Positions 55,880 through 64,000 of a stretch of 64,000 bases of DNA are shown piece by piece. The stretch's first letter is position 1. Each line of letters opens with the position of its first letter. The DNA lies in assembly GCF_900996235.1 (NCBI RefSeq), contig NZ_CAAJGM010000111.1, positions 434,001-498,000 on the forward strand. The letters run 5' to 3'. The notes under the pieces were generated by a model, which worked only from the letters and a program-made list of their open reading frames with translations, was not told where the DNA came from and did not search any database. This DNA comes from Paraburkholderia sp. BCC1885 (lineage in GTDB: Bacteria; Pseudomonadota; Gammaproteobacteria; Burkholderiales; Burkholderiaceae). Position numbers and translations under genes: made by a program.

Positions 55880-57121
55880 CTATGACCGCTTGTTGGAAGT
55901 TGGGATGAAGCGCTTGAAAGCGCCGAGCGCGGACTTGCCGCGTGCCTGCGCGGCGGCTCGCGCCGCGCCGCCGAGGCGCTCGACCAGCGGTTCGAGCGCG
56001 CGCACGTAGGGGTCGCGCGCGGACGCCTCGATCAGCAGTTGTCCCTGATTGACCGCCTGGCCGAGCGGCACGCGCCGCTCCGGCAGCGTGCCGAGCAGGG
56101 GGATGTCGAGCCGCTGGGCGATCTGCGCGGCGGTGAGGCCGAGATCGGGATCGAACTTGTTGACGAGCAGACGCACCTGGCTCACGTCCACGCCCTCTTC
56201 GCGCAAGGCGTCGAGCACGCCGACCGCCGAGACGATCGACGCCACGCCCTGGTCGCACAGCAGCCACGTTTCGTCCGCGGCCTTGACGACGTGGGCGATA
56301 AATTCGCTGTTGCTGAAACCGCCGAGATCGACGATCTGCTGGTCGAAGAAAGCACGCAGCCGGTTCAGCAGGCTGATGGAACTGGAGTAGGACACCTCGC
56401 GCATGTCGGCCAGATTCGGCGGCAGCGAGCTCAGCGCGAGACCGCTCGTATGATGCGAGAGCGCGGTGGTCACGAAGGTCTGGTCGAAGCGGCGCAGGTT
56501 GCGCACGGCTTCGACGAAATTGAATTCGCTGCGCGTGTTGAGCAGCAGCGAGCCGTCGCCGGCCGGCAAGCCCAGATCGAACAGCGCCGTCTGCCGGCCC
56601 TGCGACGCGTCGCGCCGGTGCAACATGGCCGAGAGATTCGCCGCCAGCGTGCTCACGCCCATGCCCACCCGCGCGCCGAGCAGCACCGTGAGATGACCGT
56701 GACGGCTGACCGGTTCGACCAGATTGTCGATCACCTGGCGCGTGATGCGCAGCGCGTCTTCAGCCGGCGCGGACAGATCGACGAAATCGCGCACACCGGC
56801 GCGCAGCGCGGCGAGCGCGCTTTCCGGCTCGGCGAGCGAACCGACCGCGACGATCTGCATGCCCGGATAGGCGGCGCGGGCCGCACTCGCCGCGGCGCTC
56901 GCGGCGGCCGCGCGGCCGCCGGTGAAATCGACGAACACCAGCGACGGGTTCAACGCCGCGATGCGCTGGGTCAGCATCGACGGATCGAGCGTCACCTGTT
57001 CGACCGCGCCTGCCGCCACCAGCGTATCGGCGAGCCATTGAACGTGCTCGTCGGCCAGCGACGCGAACACGAAGTAGTCGGTGATCACCCGTTCAGTCAA
57101 TGAATGCGTTCTCGCGTTCAT
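55880..57121 (-). CDS. tadZ: TadZ/CpaE pilus localisation ATPase-like protein
   Basis: 413-residue protein. The N-terminal receiver-like domain (about 1-125) contains NPSLVFVDFTGG and GVRDFVDLSAPAEDAL. The C-terminal MinD/ParA-like domain has a deviant Walker A (LLGARVGMGVSTLAANL), in which the lysines of the KGGxGKT signature are missing, so ATP use is doubtful; this is typical of TadZ. It directs the pilus machine to the cell pole. The start MNARTHS is chosen because AAGGG lies 9 bases upstream; an ATG three codons earlier is too close to it. Confidence 0.88.
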   Translation of the reverse strand: MNARTHSLTERVITDYFVFASLADEHVQWLADTLVAAGAVEQVTLDPSMLTQRIAALNPSLVFVDFTGGRAAAASAAASAARAAYPGMQIVAVGSLAEPESALAALRAGVRDFVDLSAPAEDALRITRQVIDNLVEPVSRHGHLTVLLGARVGMGVSTLAANLSAMLHRRDASQGRQTALFDLGLPAGDGSLLLNTRSEFNFVEAVRNLRRFDQTFVTTALSHHTSGLALSSLPPNLADMREVSYSSSISLLNRLRAFFDQQIVDLGGFSNSEFIAHVVKAADETWLLCDQGVASIVSAVGVLDALREEGVDVSQVRLLVNKFDPDLGLTAAQIAQRLDIPLLGTLPERRVPLGQAVNQGQLLIEASARDPYVRALEPLVERLGGAARAAAQARGKSALGAFKRFIPTSNKRS

Positions 57122-57269
57122 GTTGGACATCCCTTTGCGACCGGAACTTCAAGGCCGCCAAATCCTGCCGCTCACCTCTACGGCTGGCCGGCGCCCATGC
57201 GCCGTGTGCCATCCGCCCTTCCGGGCGCGACGTCGCGCGGCAGTCGCCGCGCCGCGTCGCGCACCATGC

Positions 57270-58706
57270 TCACTTCGAGAAACCCGGCGCGGCATCCGGC
57301 GACGCGACGCCGCCCAGCACCGAGCGCCACACCGCGCCGTCACGCTGCTCCGACTGCTCGCCGGGTGTCGAGGGCAACGCGGCGCCTCTGGCAATCGGCG
57401 AGACCAGATGCGGCGTGACGATGATCACCAGTTCCTTGTCGGCCTGCGAATAACTCAACTGCTTGAAGAAGGCGCCGATGATCGGCAGGTCGCCGAGCAA
57501 CGGCACCTTCGACACATTCGAAATGGTCTCGCGGTCGATCAGGCCGCCAATCAGGAAACTCTCGCCGTCGCCCAGTTCGACCGTCGTGTCGGCGCGCCGC
57601 GTCGTGATGGCCGGCACCGAAATGCCGTTGATCGTGATGGCGTTCGTGAAGTCGAGTTCGCTCGCCTCCGGCGCCACCTTCAGCGCAATCCGCTCGGGGC
57701 TCAGGACCGTCGGCGTCAACGTCAGACCCACGCCATAGGGCTTGTATTCGATCGACACCGTGCCGAGCGCCTGCGGCACCGGCACCGGAATCTCGCCGCC
57801 GGCGAGGAAGCTCGCGCTTTGGCCCGACAGGGCGACCAGCGTCGGCTCGGCCAGCACGCGCGCGAGGTTGTTGCTTTCCATCAGGCTCAGGTCGCCACTG
57901 ATGCCATGCGTAACCGAGTTGAACACCAGGTTAAAGGCCGACGAAATCGGCGCAGTGGAGTTGAAGGTCGGCGACGATCCGAAAGTTGCCGAAGTCAGCG
58001 CGGACGGCGCAAACGAGCCGAACGAGAAGCCGTTGTTCGACTTGAGGATGTTCAGCCCGATCTGCTTCAACACCGTCCGGCTGAACTCCACCACCCGCAC
58101 GTCCACCTGCACGACGGAGCGCGTGGCCACCGTCGAAGCATCCACCACAATCCCCTCGCCACCGCCTGCCGCCCCTCCTGCCGGGCCGCCGCCGTCCTTC
58201 CCGCCTTTGCCGCCCGCCGCGCTATCCAGGCCGCTGCCCTGCGCCGCCGAACGGGCGCGTGCTTCGGTTTGCGCCACCGCAACGGCGCGCTCGTGCTGCT
58301 CCATCGAGGCCGCCGAACCCGAGATCAAGGCCGTGTCGCCCGCCGTCTTCACGTCCGGCGTGCCCGGTCCCAGCAAAGCGGTCGAAGCCGCCGTGGTCAC
58401 GTTGACGGTGTAAGACATCGGTGCGTCATGGTTACGCTCCCAAAGCAGCAGATTGGTCGTACCCGGCGATTTGCCGATGAGCAGCACGCCGCCGCGCCTG
58501 TCGCCGCGCACGATCAGGACGTCGGCCACCGTCGGGTCGCCGACCGCGATCCGCTGCAAGCTATGGCCGAGCGCCAGCGACTGCTGCGAGCCCACCGTCA
58601 CGCTGACCGTCTGCGACCCGTCGGCCGCCTCGCTAACCGGCGCGATAGCCAGCGACGCCACGCACAACCACGCCGCCATCCCGCACGCAAGAATCCGTTT
58701 TGTCAT
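57270..58706 (-). CDS. rcpA: Tad secretin RcpA (CpaC)
   Basis: 478-residue outer-membrane secretin, signal peptide about 1-27 (ending SEAA). An N-terminal BON-like/N0 part (SLALGHSLQRIAVGDPTVADVLIVR), a Gly-rich linker (around GGKGGKDGGGPAGGAAGGG), and the secretin core (about 250-430) with VLAEPTLVALSGQSASFLAGGEIPVPV and VPLLGDLPIIGAFFKQ. It forms the pore for the Flp pilus. The gap of about 150 bp to tadZ is the largest within the locus. Confidence 0.93.
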   Translation of the reverse strand: MTKRILACGMAAWLCVASLAIAPVSEAADGSQTVSVTVGSQQSLALGHSLQRIAVGDPTVADVLIVRGDRRGGVLLIGKSPGTTNLLLWERNHDAPMSYTVNVTTAASTALLGPGTPDVKTAGDTALISGSAASMEQHERAVAVAQTEARARSAAQGSGLDSAAGGKGGKDGGGPAGGAAGGGEGIVVDASTVATRSVVQVDVRVVEFSRTVLKQIGLNILKSNNGFSFGSFAPSALTSATFGSSPTFNSTAPISSAFNLVFNSVTHGISGDLSLMESNNLARVLAEPTLVALSGQSASFLAGGEIPVPVPQALGTVSIEYKPYGVGLTLTPTVLSPERIALKVAPEASELDFTNAITINGISVPAITTRRADTTVELGDGESFLIGGLIDRETISNVSKVPLLGDLPIIGAFFKQLSYSQADKELVIIVTPHLVSPIARGAALPSTPGEQSEQRDGAVWRSVLGGVASPDAAPGFSK

Positions 58707-58746
58707 TTTCTTATGGGCTCAACCGCCCGCCCGTTCCCTGAAGCTG

Positions 58747-59679
58747 CTATCGGGCGACCGTTTCGGCGCGCCCACCCCGTATCACTTCGATACCATCGTT
58801 TGTCCTCGCCGCGGCCCGCGTGGTGGGTCGAGCTACCGGCGTGACCGGCTGTGCATGCGCGCCTGCATTGCCTGCGGCGCCGGCCAATTGATCGAGCGCG
58901 ACGCCGGCCGCGGCGCGCGTCGAATCCTGGGTCGCATCCGCCGCCGGTGCATTGGCGGCAATCTTCAGCACGCCTGCCGGCTGGGCGAACGCAGCCGGAT
59001 CGACTACTTCGTCATCCTTCGGATTGCGCAAGGCGAACACGAGACGTCCTGAGGTTTCAGCGAGGGTCAACTGGTCGACCGCGGCGACCGGCACGGCCAG
59101 CACCGCCGTGCGTATCATGCCGTTCGCGTCGCCCGGGTTGTCCGCGCCCGGCGTGGCATTGCCGAACGCCAGCACACGCACCTTCGACATCAGCAGACGC
59201 GCCTGGCTGCGGTCGACTTCAGCGCCGCTCGCGCCGTTGCCTTCGCGCTTGAGCGTAAAGAACACGTCGACCAGGTTGCCCGGCCGCAGGCGGTTGCCGA
59301 CGGCGTTGCTTTCATCGACACGTACCGCCACCGCGCGCTGTCCCGGCTCGACCTGCTCGGCCATGCCCGACGACAACTGCGCCTCGAGCACCGGCGACTC
59401 GGCGCCGATGTCGGAAGTCGGCACGCGGCCCACCAGCATCGACGGATCGCCGAATGCGCCGTTCGGGTTGATCGGCAGCGACTGCACGCGCAGCGCATCG
59501 ACGGTGATGGGTTTGCCCGCGGGCAGCACGCGCGTGGCCACCACGACCGGGAAGGTGGCCTGCGCCACCGGCGCGACGGGATGCGACACCGGCCGGCGCG
59601 ACAGCGTCCACGCGAACACGCCGAGCAACAGCGCGAGCGCGATCAGCACACCGGCGAGGATGCGGGTCAGATTCGGCAT
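58747..59679 (-). CDS. cpaB: Flp pilus assembly protein CpaB (RcpC)
   Basis: 310 residues. N-terminal signal-anchor (about 1-30, LTRILAGVLIALALLLGVFAW), then a SAF domain (VVATRVLPAGKPITVDALRVQSLP, QVEPGQRAVAVRVDESNAVGNRLRPGNLVDVFF). A C-terminal Ala-rich segment ends in RGGRAETVAR. Periplasmic component of the Tad system near the secretin. The two genes lie 40 bp apart. Confidence 0.9.
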   Translation of the reverse strand: MPNLTRILAGVLIALALLLGVFAWTLSRRPVSHPVAPVAQATFPVVVATRVLPAGKPITVDALRVQSLPINPNGAFGDPSMLVGRVPTSDIGAESPVLEAQLSSGMAEQVEPGQRAVAVRVDESNAVGNRLRPGNLVDVFFTLKREGNGASGAEVDRSQARLLMSKVRVLAFGNATPGADNPGDANGMIRTAVLAVPVAAVDQLTLAETSGRLVFALRNPKDDEVVDPAAFAQPAGVLKIAANAPAADATQDSTRAAAGVALDQLAGAAGNAGAHAQPVTPVARPTTRAAARTNDGIEVIRGGRAETVAR

Positions 59680-59770
59680 GACGTCGCGCCCTGTCGTTGC
59701 CGCGAGATCTCACCGAAGGCAAACTGACGTCGATCACGCATGAACGGAAACCCCGCAGCCAATGCACACA

Positions 59771-60268
59771 TCACAGTATGTTTTCCGGGTTGAGTTGCAC
59801 GGTCGCGCTGCTCACCAGCGAAGCAGGCAAGGCGAAATTCGTGAGCGGCAAGGTGGGCACCAGCGGGCCGTTCTTATAGTCGTAGGTCAGCGTGACGATC
59901 ACGCAGTCCATGGTTCCGTCATAGCTGCACGGATTCGAAGTGGAGACGCATTTAGCCGAACTCATCAACGTGGCCACGAGTCCCTGCGCCGTGCTGCAGG
60001 CGGCGGACGTGCGCGCCGCCAGGGCCGCGGCCGGGGTGGTGGCGGATTTGTAGTTGAGTGCGGAGCGCGCGCCTTCTTCGGCGGCCAGCGTCAGGTTCTG
60101 CTGCGCGACGAAGATCAGCGTATAGGTCACGATCCCGTAGAGCATGACGAAGAACAGCGGGAAAACCATCGCGAATTCGACGCCAGCGGTGCCGCGCATG
60201 CGGCGCGAGTGCGGCGCGGTGGTCCGACCGGATCGGCGCTTCGCCCGTTGATAAGCAGTCCGTTTCAT
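59771..60268 (-). CDS. tadE: TadE-like minor pseudopilin
   Basis: 165 residues with a basic leader, then the TadE prepilin motif GTAGVEFAMVFPLFFVMLYGIV, where Gly-Val-Glu-Phe recalls the pilin cleavage site. The rest is an exported region with four Cys (AACSTAQ, AKCVS, NPCSYDG, MDCV). The start overlaps the tadV stop by 4 bases (ATGA). Confidence 0.88.
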   Translation of the reverse strand: MKRTAYQRAKRRSGRTTAPHSRRMRGTAGVEFAMVFPLFFVMLYGIVTYTLIFVAQQNLTLAAEEGARSALNYKSATTPAAALAARTSAACSTAQGLVATLMSSAKCVSTSNPCSYDGTMDCVIVTLTYDYKNGPLVPTLPLTNFALPASLVSSATVQLNPENIL

Positions 60269-60762
60269 TGCACACCCGCCGCGAAGGCGTGCCATGCCAT
60301 CCAGCTCATGGCCGGTACGGTGAGGCAGGCTACATAGGGAGTGGCGCGCTTGCCGGCCACTTCGAAGGTCGGTGCGCCGGCGCGCCCGATGGCGGCCAGC
60401 CGTGTGCGGGTGGACATCAGCAACCAGACTGCATGGATGCCCGCCAGCAGACTCGCGGCAATCCATAGCCCAACCAGTGCATGCATGCCGCACCAGGCGC
60501 CCAGCACGGCGAATACCTTGACGTCGGCGGCGCCCATCACGCCCATCGCGAAGAACGGCAACAACGCGCCAAGGCCAATGAGCGCGCCAAGCACCGCCTG
60601 ATCCAGGGAAATGCCGAATGGGCCGTGGCCGAGCGCGGCACACGCCAGCGCCGCTGCCAATCCGGCAACGACGAGCGCGTTCGACACGCGCCGGCTGCGG
60701 CAGTCGCAAACGGCAACGCTCGTTGACCACGCAACGAATAGAGAATCGCTAAGCAGATTCAT
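60265..60762 (-). CDS. tadV: Prepilin peptidase TadV (CpaA)
   Basis: 165-residue polytopic aspartic protease that processes Flp prepilin. The two catalytic Asp are in VAVCDCRSRRVSN and GAADVKVF (usual form GxGDVK). About five membrane segments. The start MNLLSDS is selected because the 34-codon upstream extension has no family similarity. Located directly after flp. Confidence 0.9.
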   Translation of the reverse strand: MNLLSDSLFVAWSTSVAVCDCRSRRVSNALVVAGLAAALACAALGHGPFGISLDQAVLGALIGLGALLPFFAMGVMGAADVKVFAVLGAWCGMHALVGLWIAASLLAGIHAVWLLMSTRTRLAAIGRAGAPTFEVAGKRATPYVACLTVPAMSWMAWHAFAAGVQ

Positions 60763-60933
60763 GTCGGACTCGACGGACGAGATAAACCGATACGGGTTGC
60801 ATGCGCAACCCGTATCCGCTTTATTTGGCAATGCTCTTCTGAGGCGCAACAAGGCAACCGGCACGCAGGCCGATGATTAACTCAATACGCTTGCAGGAAT
60901 TGCCGCCGCCAAACCTTTAGCTGTGAATAGCGA

Positions 60934-61110
60934 TTAGGTCCCCGTCGGAGTCAGAGCGGTGACGATGCTGGTGAATACACCTTGCAGCGCCGTCTCAACA
61001 TTCTTCAGGCTCGTGACAAGAACCACCGCGATCAAACCGGCAACGAGTGCGTACTCGATTGCCGTAACCCCTTTGTTATCTCTCAGGAAACGTGTTGTGA
61101 ACTTTCTCAT
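60934..61110 (-). CDS. flp: Flp-type major pilin
   Basis: 58-residue prepilin. Leader RKFTTRFLRDNKG, the cleavage/processing motif KGVTAIEYALVAGLIAVVLV with the conserved Glu and Tyr of Flp pilins, then a short hydrophilic end TALTPTGT. GAGGG precedes the ATG at 61110. First gene of the tad locus; a promoter is seen at 61320-61348. Confidence 0.93.
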   Translation of the reverse strand: MRKFTTRFLRDNKGVTAIEYALVAGLIAVVLVTSLKNVETALQGVFTSIVTALTPTGT

Positions 61111-61319
61111 TTTCGCCCTCGGACTGGCAGTTTGATTCGTATTAACGCTGCTCGTGATGACTGTGTAGTCGGTGCCGTGATCGATGATTCTCTCGTTCAT
61201 CGAACCGGGTCTATCGCACCGCACACCTTGTTCATCGCAGCCGGCTTCAAAGCAGAAAAATAATCTGGGCCGTCTGTTCGATATCGCACCTCCCTCGTCA
61301 ATCTTTGATGCTTCCGGCT

Positions 61320-61348
61320 TTTATAGCGTACCAATCGTATTAAAGCAA
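61320..61348 (-). promoter_or_regulatory. Putative sigma-70 promoter of flp
   Basis: Minus strand TTGCTT (61348-61343), 17-bp spacer, TATAAA (61325-61320). It predicts a leader of about 200 nt before flp. Two of the -35 bases differ from consensus. Confidence 0.5.
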
Positions 61349-61504
61349 TTGCCGACTGTTGCGTGCGCGCTATTTTGTTTGAAGCCATCTGTCTAGCTAG
61401 ATTAACGGCAGTTCGTGCGTTGCAACACATAGGACTAACCATAGGTTAGATTCGCTCCACTAATTATCTGTTTCAACAGGCCGTTTCAAGCAATCCGCCT
61501 CACA

Positions 61505-61550
61505 CGTTACGCATCCCACCGTAACGCGCAGTCCGGCTCGTTACGTTACG
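61505..61550. promoter_or_regulatory. Cluster of CGTTACG repeats, possible activator binding sites
   Basis: CGTTACG at 61505-61511 and its inverse CGTAACG at 61520-61526 form a dyad, and two overlapping CGTTACG copies follow at 61539-61545 and 61544-61550. They lie about 140-190 bp upstream of the sigma-54 promoter, the usual distance for enhancer sites. Confidence 0.5.
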
Positions 61551-61691
61551 CGGAACGCGAAACGCATTTCAAACGCGCTTATTCAGGCGCGCTTCCGATT
61601 CGATAAGCACTCCATCAATCGCGCGCAAATCCCTATCGCGCCTCGTTCACAGCCCTTTGCGCAAAAGCCGCCGCGCATTCCACAGTTGAAA

Positions 61692-61707
61692 TGGCACGGG
61701 TGTTGCA
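61692..61707 (+). promoter_or_regulatory. Sigma-54 promoter of the repetitive lipoprotein gene
   Basis: TGGCACG (61692-61698), 4 bases, TTGCA (61703-61707): matches the -24/-12 consensus TGGCACG-N4-TTGCW at every position, with the invariant GG and GC 10 bases apart. Predicted transcription start near 61718, about 40 bases before the ATG. Confidence 0.85.
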
Positions 61708-61755
61708 GAGACAGGCACGCGGCACCATCCAAAACACATGCGATTCGAGGGCGAC

Positions 61756-63189
61756 ATGAACATTCAAACGGCTAACCTCACGGTACGGGCAACATTCATC
61801 GCGGCAGCGGTGGCAGCGGCGCTGTCATTGAGCGCTTGCGGAGGCTCGGGAACCCTGAGTTCGGGGACGGGAAGCAGCGGTAGCGGCAGTGCCGGGGGCG
61901 CACTGACGACGAGCAGCGGCGGCGGTTCGATGGGTGCGACGTCGGGCGGATCGGCCGGCTCGGGCGCAGGCGACATCACCGGTGGCGGCGGCACGACGAC
62001 GACTACGACGACGGGCGGCGGCTCCACCACCACGGCTACGGCAAATGCACTCGGCACCGTGGCCGGCAATGCGGGCAACGTCGTCAGCAACGTGGGTTCG
62101 ACTGTCTCGGGCATCGGCTCGGTGATCGGTTCGCAATCGCTGCCGGGCGTCAGCGCGGCAACGACTCAGGCAGCCGCAGGTATCGTGGAGAACGTGGGCG
62201 CGGCCGTCTCCACGCTCGGCAATGGTGTGACCTCAGGTCTCGGACAACTCGGCACCGGCGGCAATGCAATCGGCACCACGGTGTCGAGCGTCGGTGGCGT
62301 GGTCGGCAATGTCGGCGGCGCAGTGACCAGCGCCGGCAATCTCGTGACGAGCCTCGGCAGCGGTCCGCTCGCTCCGCTTGCCGCGGTGACCTCGCCGCTC
62401 GGCGGCCTCGTCGACACGCTCGGCGGCGCCGTCACCCAAGGTGGCAGCACGCTGACCACCGCCCTCTCGACCGGTCCGGTCGAACAGGTCACGCAGACAC
62501 TCAGCACCGCCATCACGCCGATCACGTCGATGGTGGCTTCGACCACGCAAAGCGTCGGCACGGCAACCGGCCTCGGCGCACCGCTCGCCGGTGTGCTGTC
62601 GACGGTGGGCGGCGGACTCGGCAAGGCCGGCAGCCTGCTCGCCGCAGCCGGCGGCAACCCGGTCACGACCGGTCTCGGCAATGTCGTCAGCAGCACCGGC
62701 ACCACGGTCAGCTCGGTGGGCGGCCTGCTGACGGGTGGCAGCAGCAACCCGCTGGCGCCGGTGACCGGCCTGCTCGGCGGCCTCACATCGGTTGCCGGTG
62801 GCGGCGCCGGCAGCGGCAGCCCGCTCGCTCCGCTGACCGGTCTGCTCGGCAGCGTGACGGGCGCCGCAGGCGGCGCCTCCGGCAGCAACCCGCTCGCCCC
62901 GGTGACGACACTCGTGTCGAGCCTGACCGGCGCCCTCAGCAGCGCGACCGGCGGCAGCAGCAGCCCGCTGGCTCCGGTGACGGGTCTCCTTACCTCGGTC
63001 ACCGGCACGCTGACCGGCGTCACGACGACCGCAGCCAGCACGGTCAAGAGCACCACGACGACCACCGCCTCGACCAGCCCGATTGCCGGCCTGTCGTCGA
63101 CCAGCGGCAGCGGTTCGGCCGGCGGCCTGCTCTCGCCTGTGACCTCGCTGGTGAGCGGTCTGCTCGGCGGTGTGACGACGAAAAAGTAA
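61756..63189 (+). CDS. Repetitive Gly/Ser/Thr-rich lipoprotein, first copy
   Basis: 477-residue lipoprotein (lipobox LSAC, Cys28). The mature part begins with a Gly/Ser/Thr-rich stretch, then repetitive modules: IGSQSLPGVSAATTQAAAGI, TLGNGVTSGLGQLGTGGNAIG, LVTSLGSGPLAPLAAVTSPLGG, and at least four NPLAPVTGLLGG-type repeats (around residues 335-430), ending in VTSLVSGLLGGVTTKK. Often annotated as collagen-like, but it lacks regular Gly-X-Y triplets. Probably surface-exposed or periplasmic. It has a sigma-54 promoter and a related gene directly downstream. GAGGGCG precedes the ATG. Confidence 0.8.
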   Translation: MNIQTANLTVRATFIAAAVAAALSLSACGGSGTLSSGTGSSGSGSAGGALTTSSGGGSMGATSGGSAGSGAGDITGGGGTTTTTTTGGGSTTTATANALGTVAGNAGNVVSNVGSTVSGIGSVIGSQSLPGVSAATTQAAAGIVENVGAAVSTLGNGVTSGLGQLGTGGNAIGTTVSSVGGVVGNVGGAVTSAGNLVTSLGSGPLAPLAAVTSPLGGLVDTLGGAVTQGGSTLTTALSTGPVEQVTQTLSTAITPITSMVASTTQSVGTATGLGAPLAGVLSTVGGGLGKAGSLLAAAGGNPVTTGLGNVVSSTGTTVSSVGGLLTGGSSNPLAPVTGLLGGLTSVAGGGAGSGSPLAPLTGLLGSVTGAAGGASGSNPLAPVTTLVSSLTGALSSATGGSSSPLAPVTGLLTSVTGTLTGVTTTAASTVKSTTTTTASTSPIAGLSSTSGSGSAGGLLSPVTSLVSGLLGGVTTKK

Positions 63190-63199
63190 CGAGGCCAAC

Positions 63200-63225
63200 G
63201 AGCGGCCGCGCATGCGTGGCCGCTC
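63200..63225 (+). terminator. Hairpin between the two repetitive lipoprotein genes
   Basis: An 8-bp stem GAGCGGCC/GGCCGCTC (63200-63207 with 63218-63225) lies 11 bp after the first gene's stop, with no T run. It may stabilise or partly end the first transcript. Confidence 0.4.
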
Positions 63226-63325
63226 GCCTCACCTGAACTGGGCGGCGCCGCTCAGAAACCGTTGCACCGGCGCGCGGAAACCATTCATTCAGACTCAAGA
63301 CTCACGAGAGACCGAGGAGCACCCT

Positions 63326-64000
63326 ATGTCCACCCCACGTTTTTTTGTTCCCGATGCGGCCTGCGCGACACTCTCGTCGCTGCGCATGCCGCTCACGGCA
63401 CTCGCCGTCGCCTGCCTCCTCGCCGCTTGTGGCGGCAGCGACGTCACCGCGCCGCCGAGCGCCTCCAACGCCGGTAGCGGCGCGAGCGGCGGCACCACCA
63501 GCACCACCGGCACGGGCAGTGGCGGCGGCACAACCACCGGCAGCACCGGCAGCACCACGACGACGGGCGGTTCGAGCGGCACCGCGGGGGCCGTGACGAC
63601 AGCCGCGCAAGCCGTCAACGATCTCGGCAACACGATCGCGTCGCAGTCGCTGCCGGGTGTCAACTCGCAGGTGACGAAGGGTCTCGGCAACACGGTCTCG
63701 GCCACCAGCGGCACGCTGACGTCGCTCGCCAACGCGGTGAGCAACGGCATCGGCCAGACCGGCTCGACGGCCAATCCGGTCGGCACCACGGTCGCGGGCC
63801 TGGGCTCGGTGGTGTCGTCGACGAGCGGGGTTGTGCAGGGCTTGAGCACCACGGTCGGCGGCCTCGGCAGCGGCCCGCTCGCTCCGCTGGCGCCGCTCAC
63901 GACGCCGCTCGCCAGCACGCTCAGCACCGCCGCCAATGCACTCGACACAGGCGGCACGACGCTTGGCAACGTGTTGTCGTCGGCACCGGTGCAACAGATC
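63326..64000 (+). CDS. Repetitive lipoprotein, second copy (cut by window end)
   Basis: The first 225 codons of a gene that continues beyond the window. The signal peptide ends in lipobox LAAC (Cys35; the start could also be Met21). The mature part shares modules with the preceding gene: IASQSLPGVNSQVTKGLGNTV, SGPLAPLAPLTTPLAS and GGTTLGNVLSSAPVQQI. GAGGAG lies upstream of the ATG. The two are tandem paralogues, presumably transcribed from the same sigma-54 promoter. Confidence 0.8.
   Translation, partial: MSTPRFFVPDAACATLSSLRMPLTALAVACLLAACGGSDVTAPPSASNAGSGASGGTTSTTGTGSGGGTTTGSTGSTTTTGGSSGTAGAVTTAAQAVNDLGNTIASQSLPGVNSQVTKGLGNTVSATSGTLTSLANAVSNGIGQTGSTANPVGTTVAGLGSVVSSTSGVVQGLSTTVGGLGSGPLAPLAPLTTPLASTLSTAANALDTGGTTLGNVLSSAPVQQI

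Noticed and set aside
57081..58844. 587-codon plus-strand open frame opposite the secretin gene
   Set aside because: Arg-rich antisense shadow of rcpA and its flank.
61738..61755. Earlier start for the first repetitive lipoprotein
   Set aside because: The start at 61756 has GAGGGCG upstream and yields a standard lipoprotein signal peptide; the earlier ATG does not.

Overview
The window looks like a chromosomal segment of a Burkholderiaceae bacterium, most likely Paraburkholderia. The evidence is high GC with GC-ending codons, the rnr-rlmB-rpiA housekeeping order, a second Hfq with a long tail, DUF2968 and DUF3613 proteins, and a beta-proteobacterial tad locus. The genus is inferred from gene content and was not checked by a search.

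Layout. 0.6-5.6 kb: housekeeping genes rpiA, rlmB and rnr (minus strand) and two tandem tRNA-Leu(CAG) genes, each with its own sigma-70 promoter and terminator. 5.7-7.4 kb: an unknown single-membrane-span protein and an orphan NarL/FixJ response regulator. 7.7-17.1 kb: an adhesin-glycosylation locus with a TPR/GT9-like glycosyltransferase, an HMW1C-type N-glycosyltransferase, an OmpA-type lipoprotein and a very repetitive trimeric autotransporter adhesin (TAA). The adhesin gene is not collinear: a 1.74-kb middle piece lies in the opposite orientation, and flipping it restores the reading frame at both junctions. One internal frame break remains. 17.1-18.2 kb: AT-rich non-coding DNA. 18.2-24.8 kb: a chaperone-usher fimbrial cluster with a mini-subunit, a decayed adhesin, an intact adhesin, usher, chaperone and major pilin. 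25-29.3 kb: an acyltransferase, a ClC-type channel with a tandem-repeat tail, and an MFS transporter.

29.5-38.8 kb: a TetR regulator followed by acyl-CoA dehydrogenase, FabG-type dehydrogenase, MaoC-type hydratase, thiolase and acyl-CoA ligase, which together form a complete fatty-acyl-CoA degradation set. 38.8-47.9 kb: a DUF1571 protein, a VAO/PCMH flavoprotein with a small exported partner, an ECF sigma/anti-sigma operon with its probable promoter motif repeated at a nearby target gene, Hfq2, small proteins and an LtrA-like membrane protein.

47.2-61.1 kb: a complete minus-strand Flp/Tad pilus locus (flp, tadV, tadE, cpaB, cpaC, tadZ, tadA, tadB, tadC, tadD, a DUF3613 gene, tadG) followed by a sigma-54 activator and a DUF2968 protein. 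61.7-64.0 kb: divergent from flp, two related repetitive Gly/Ser/Thr-rich lipoproteins, the second cut by the window edge. The first is preceded by a near-perfect sigma-54 promoter and clustered CGTTACG repeats, which suggests that the activator at the far end of the tad operon controls them.

The main theme is surface attachment: three adhesive systems (glycosylated TAA, chaperone-usher fimbria, Tad pilus) plus repetitive lipoproteins. The most unusual signals are the inverted core of the adhesin gene and the predicted sigma-54 link between the tad locus and the lipoproteins.
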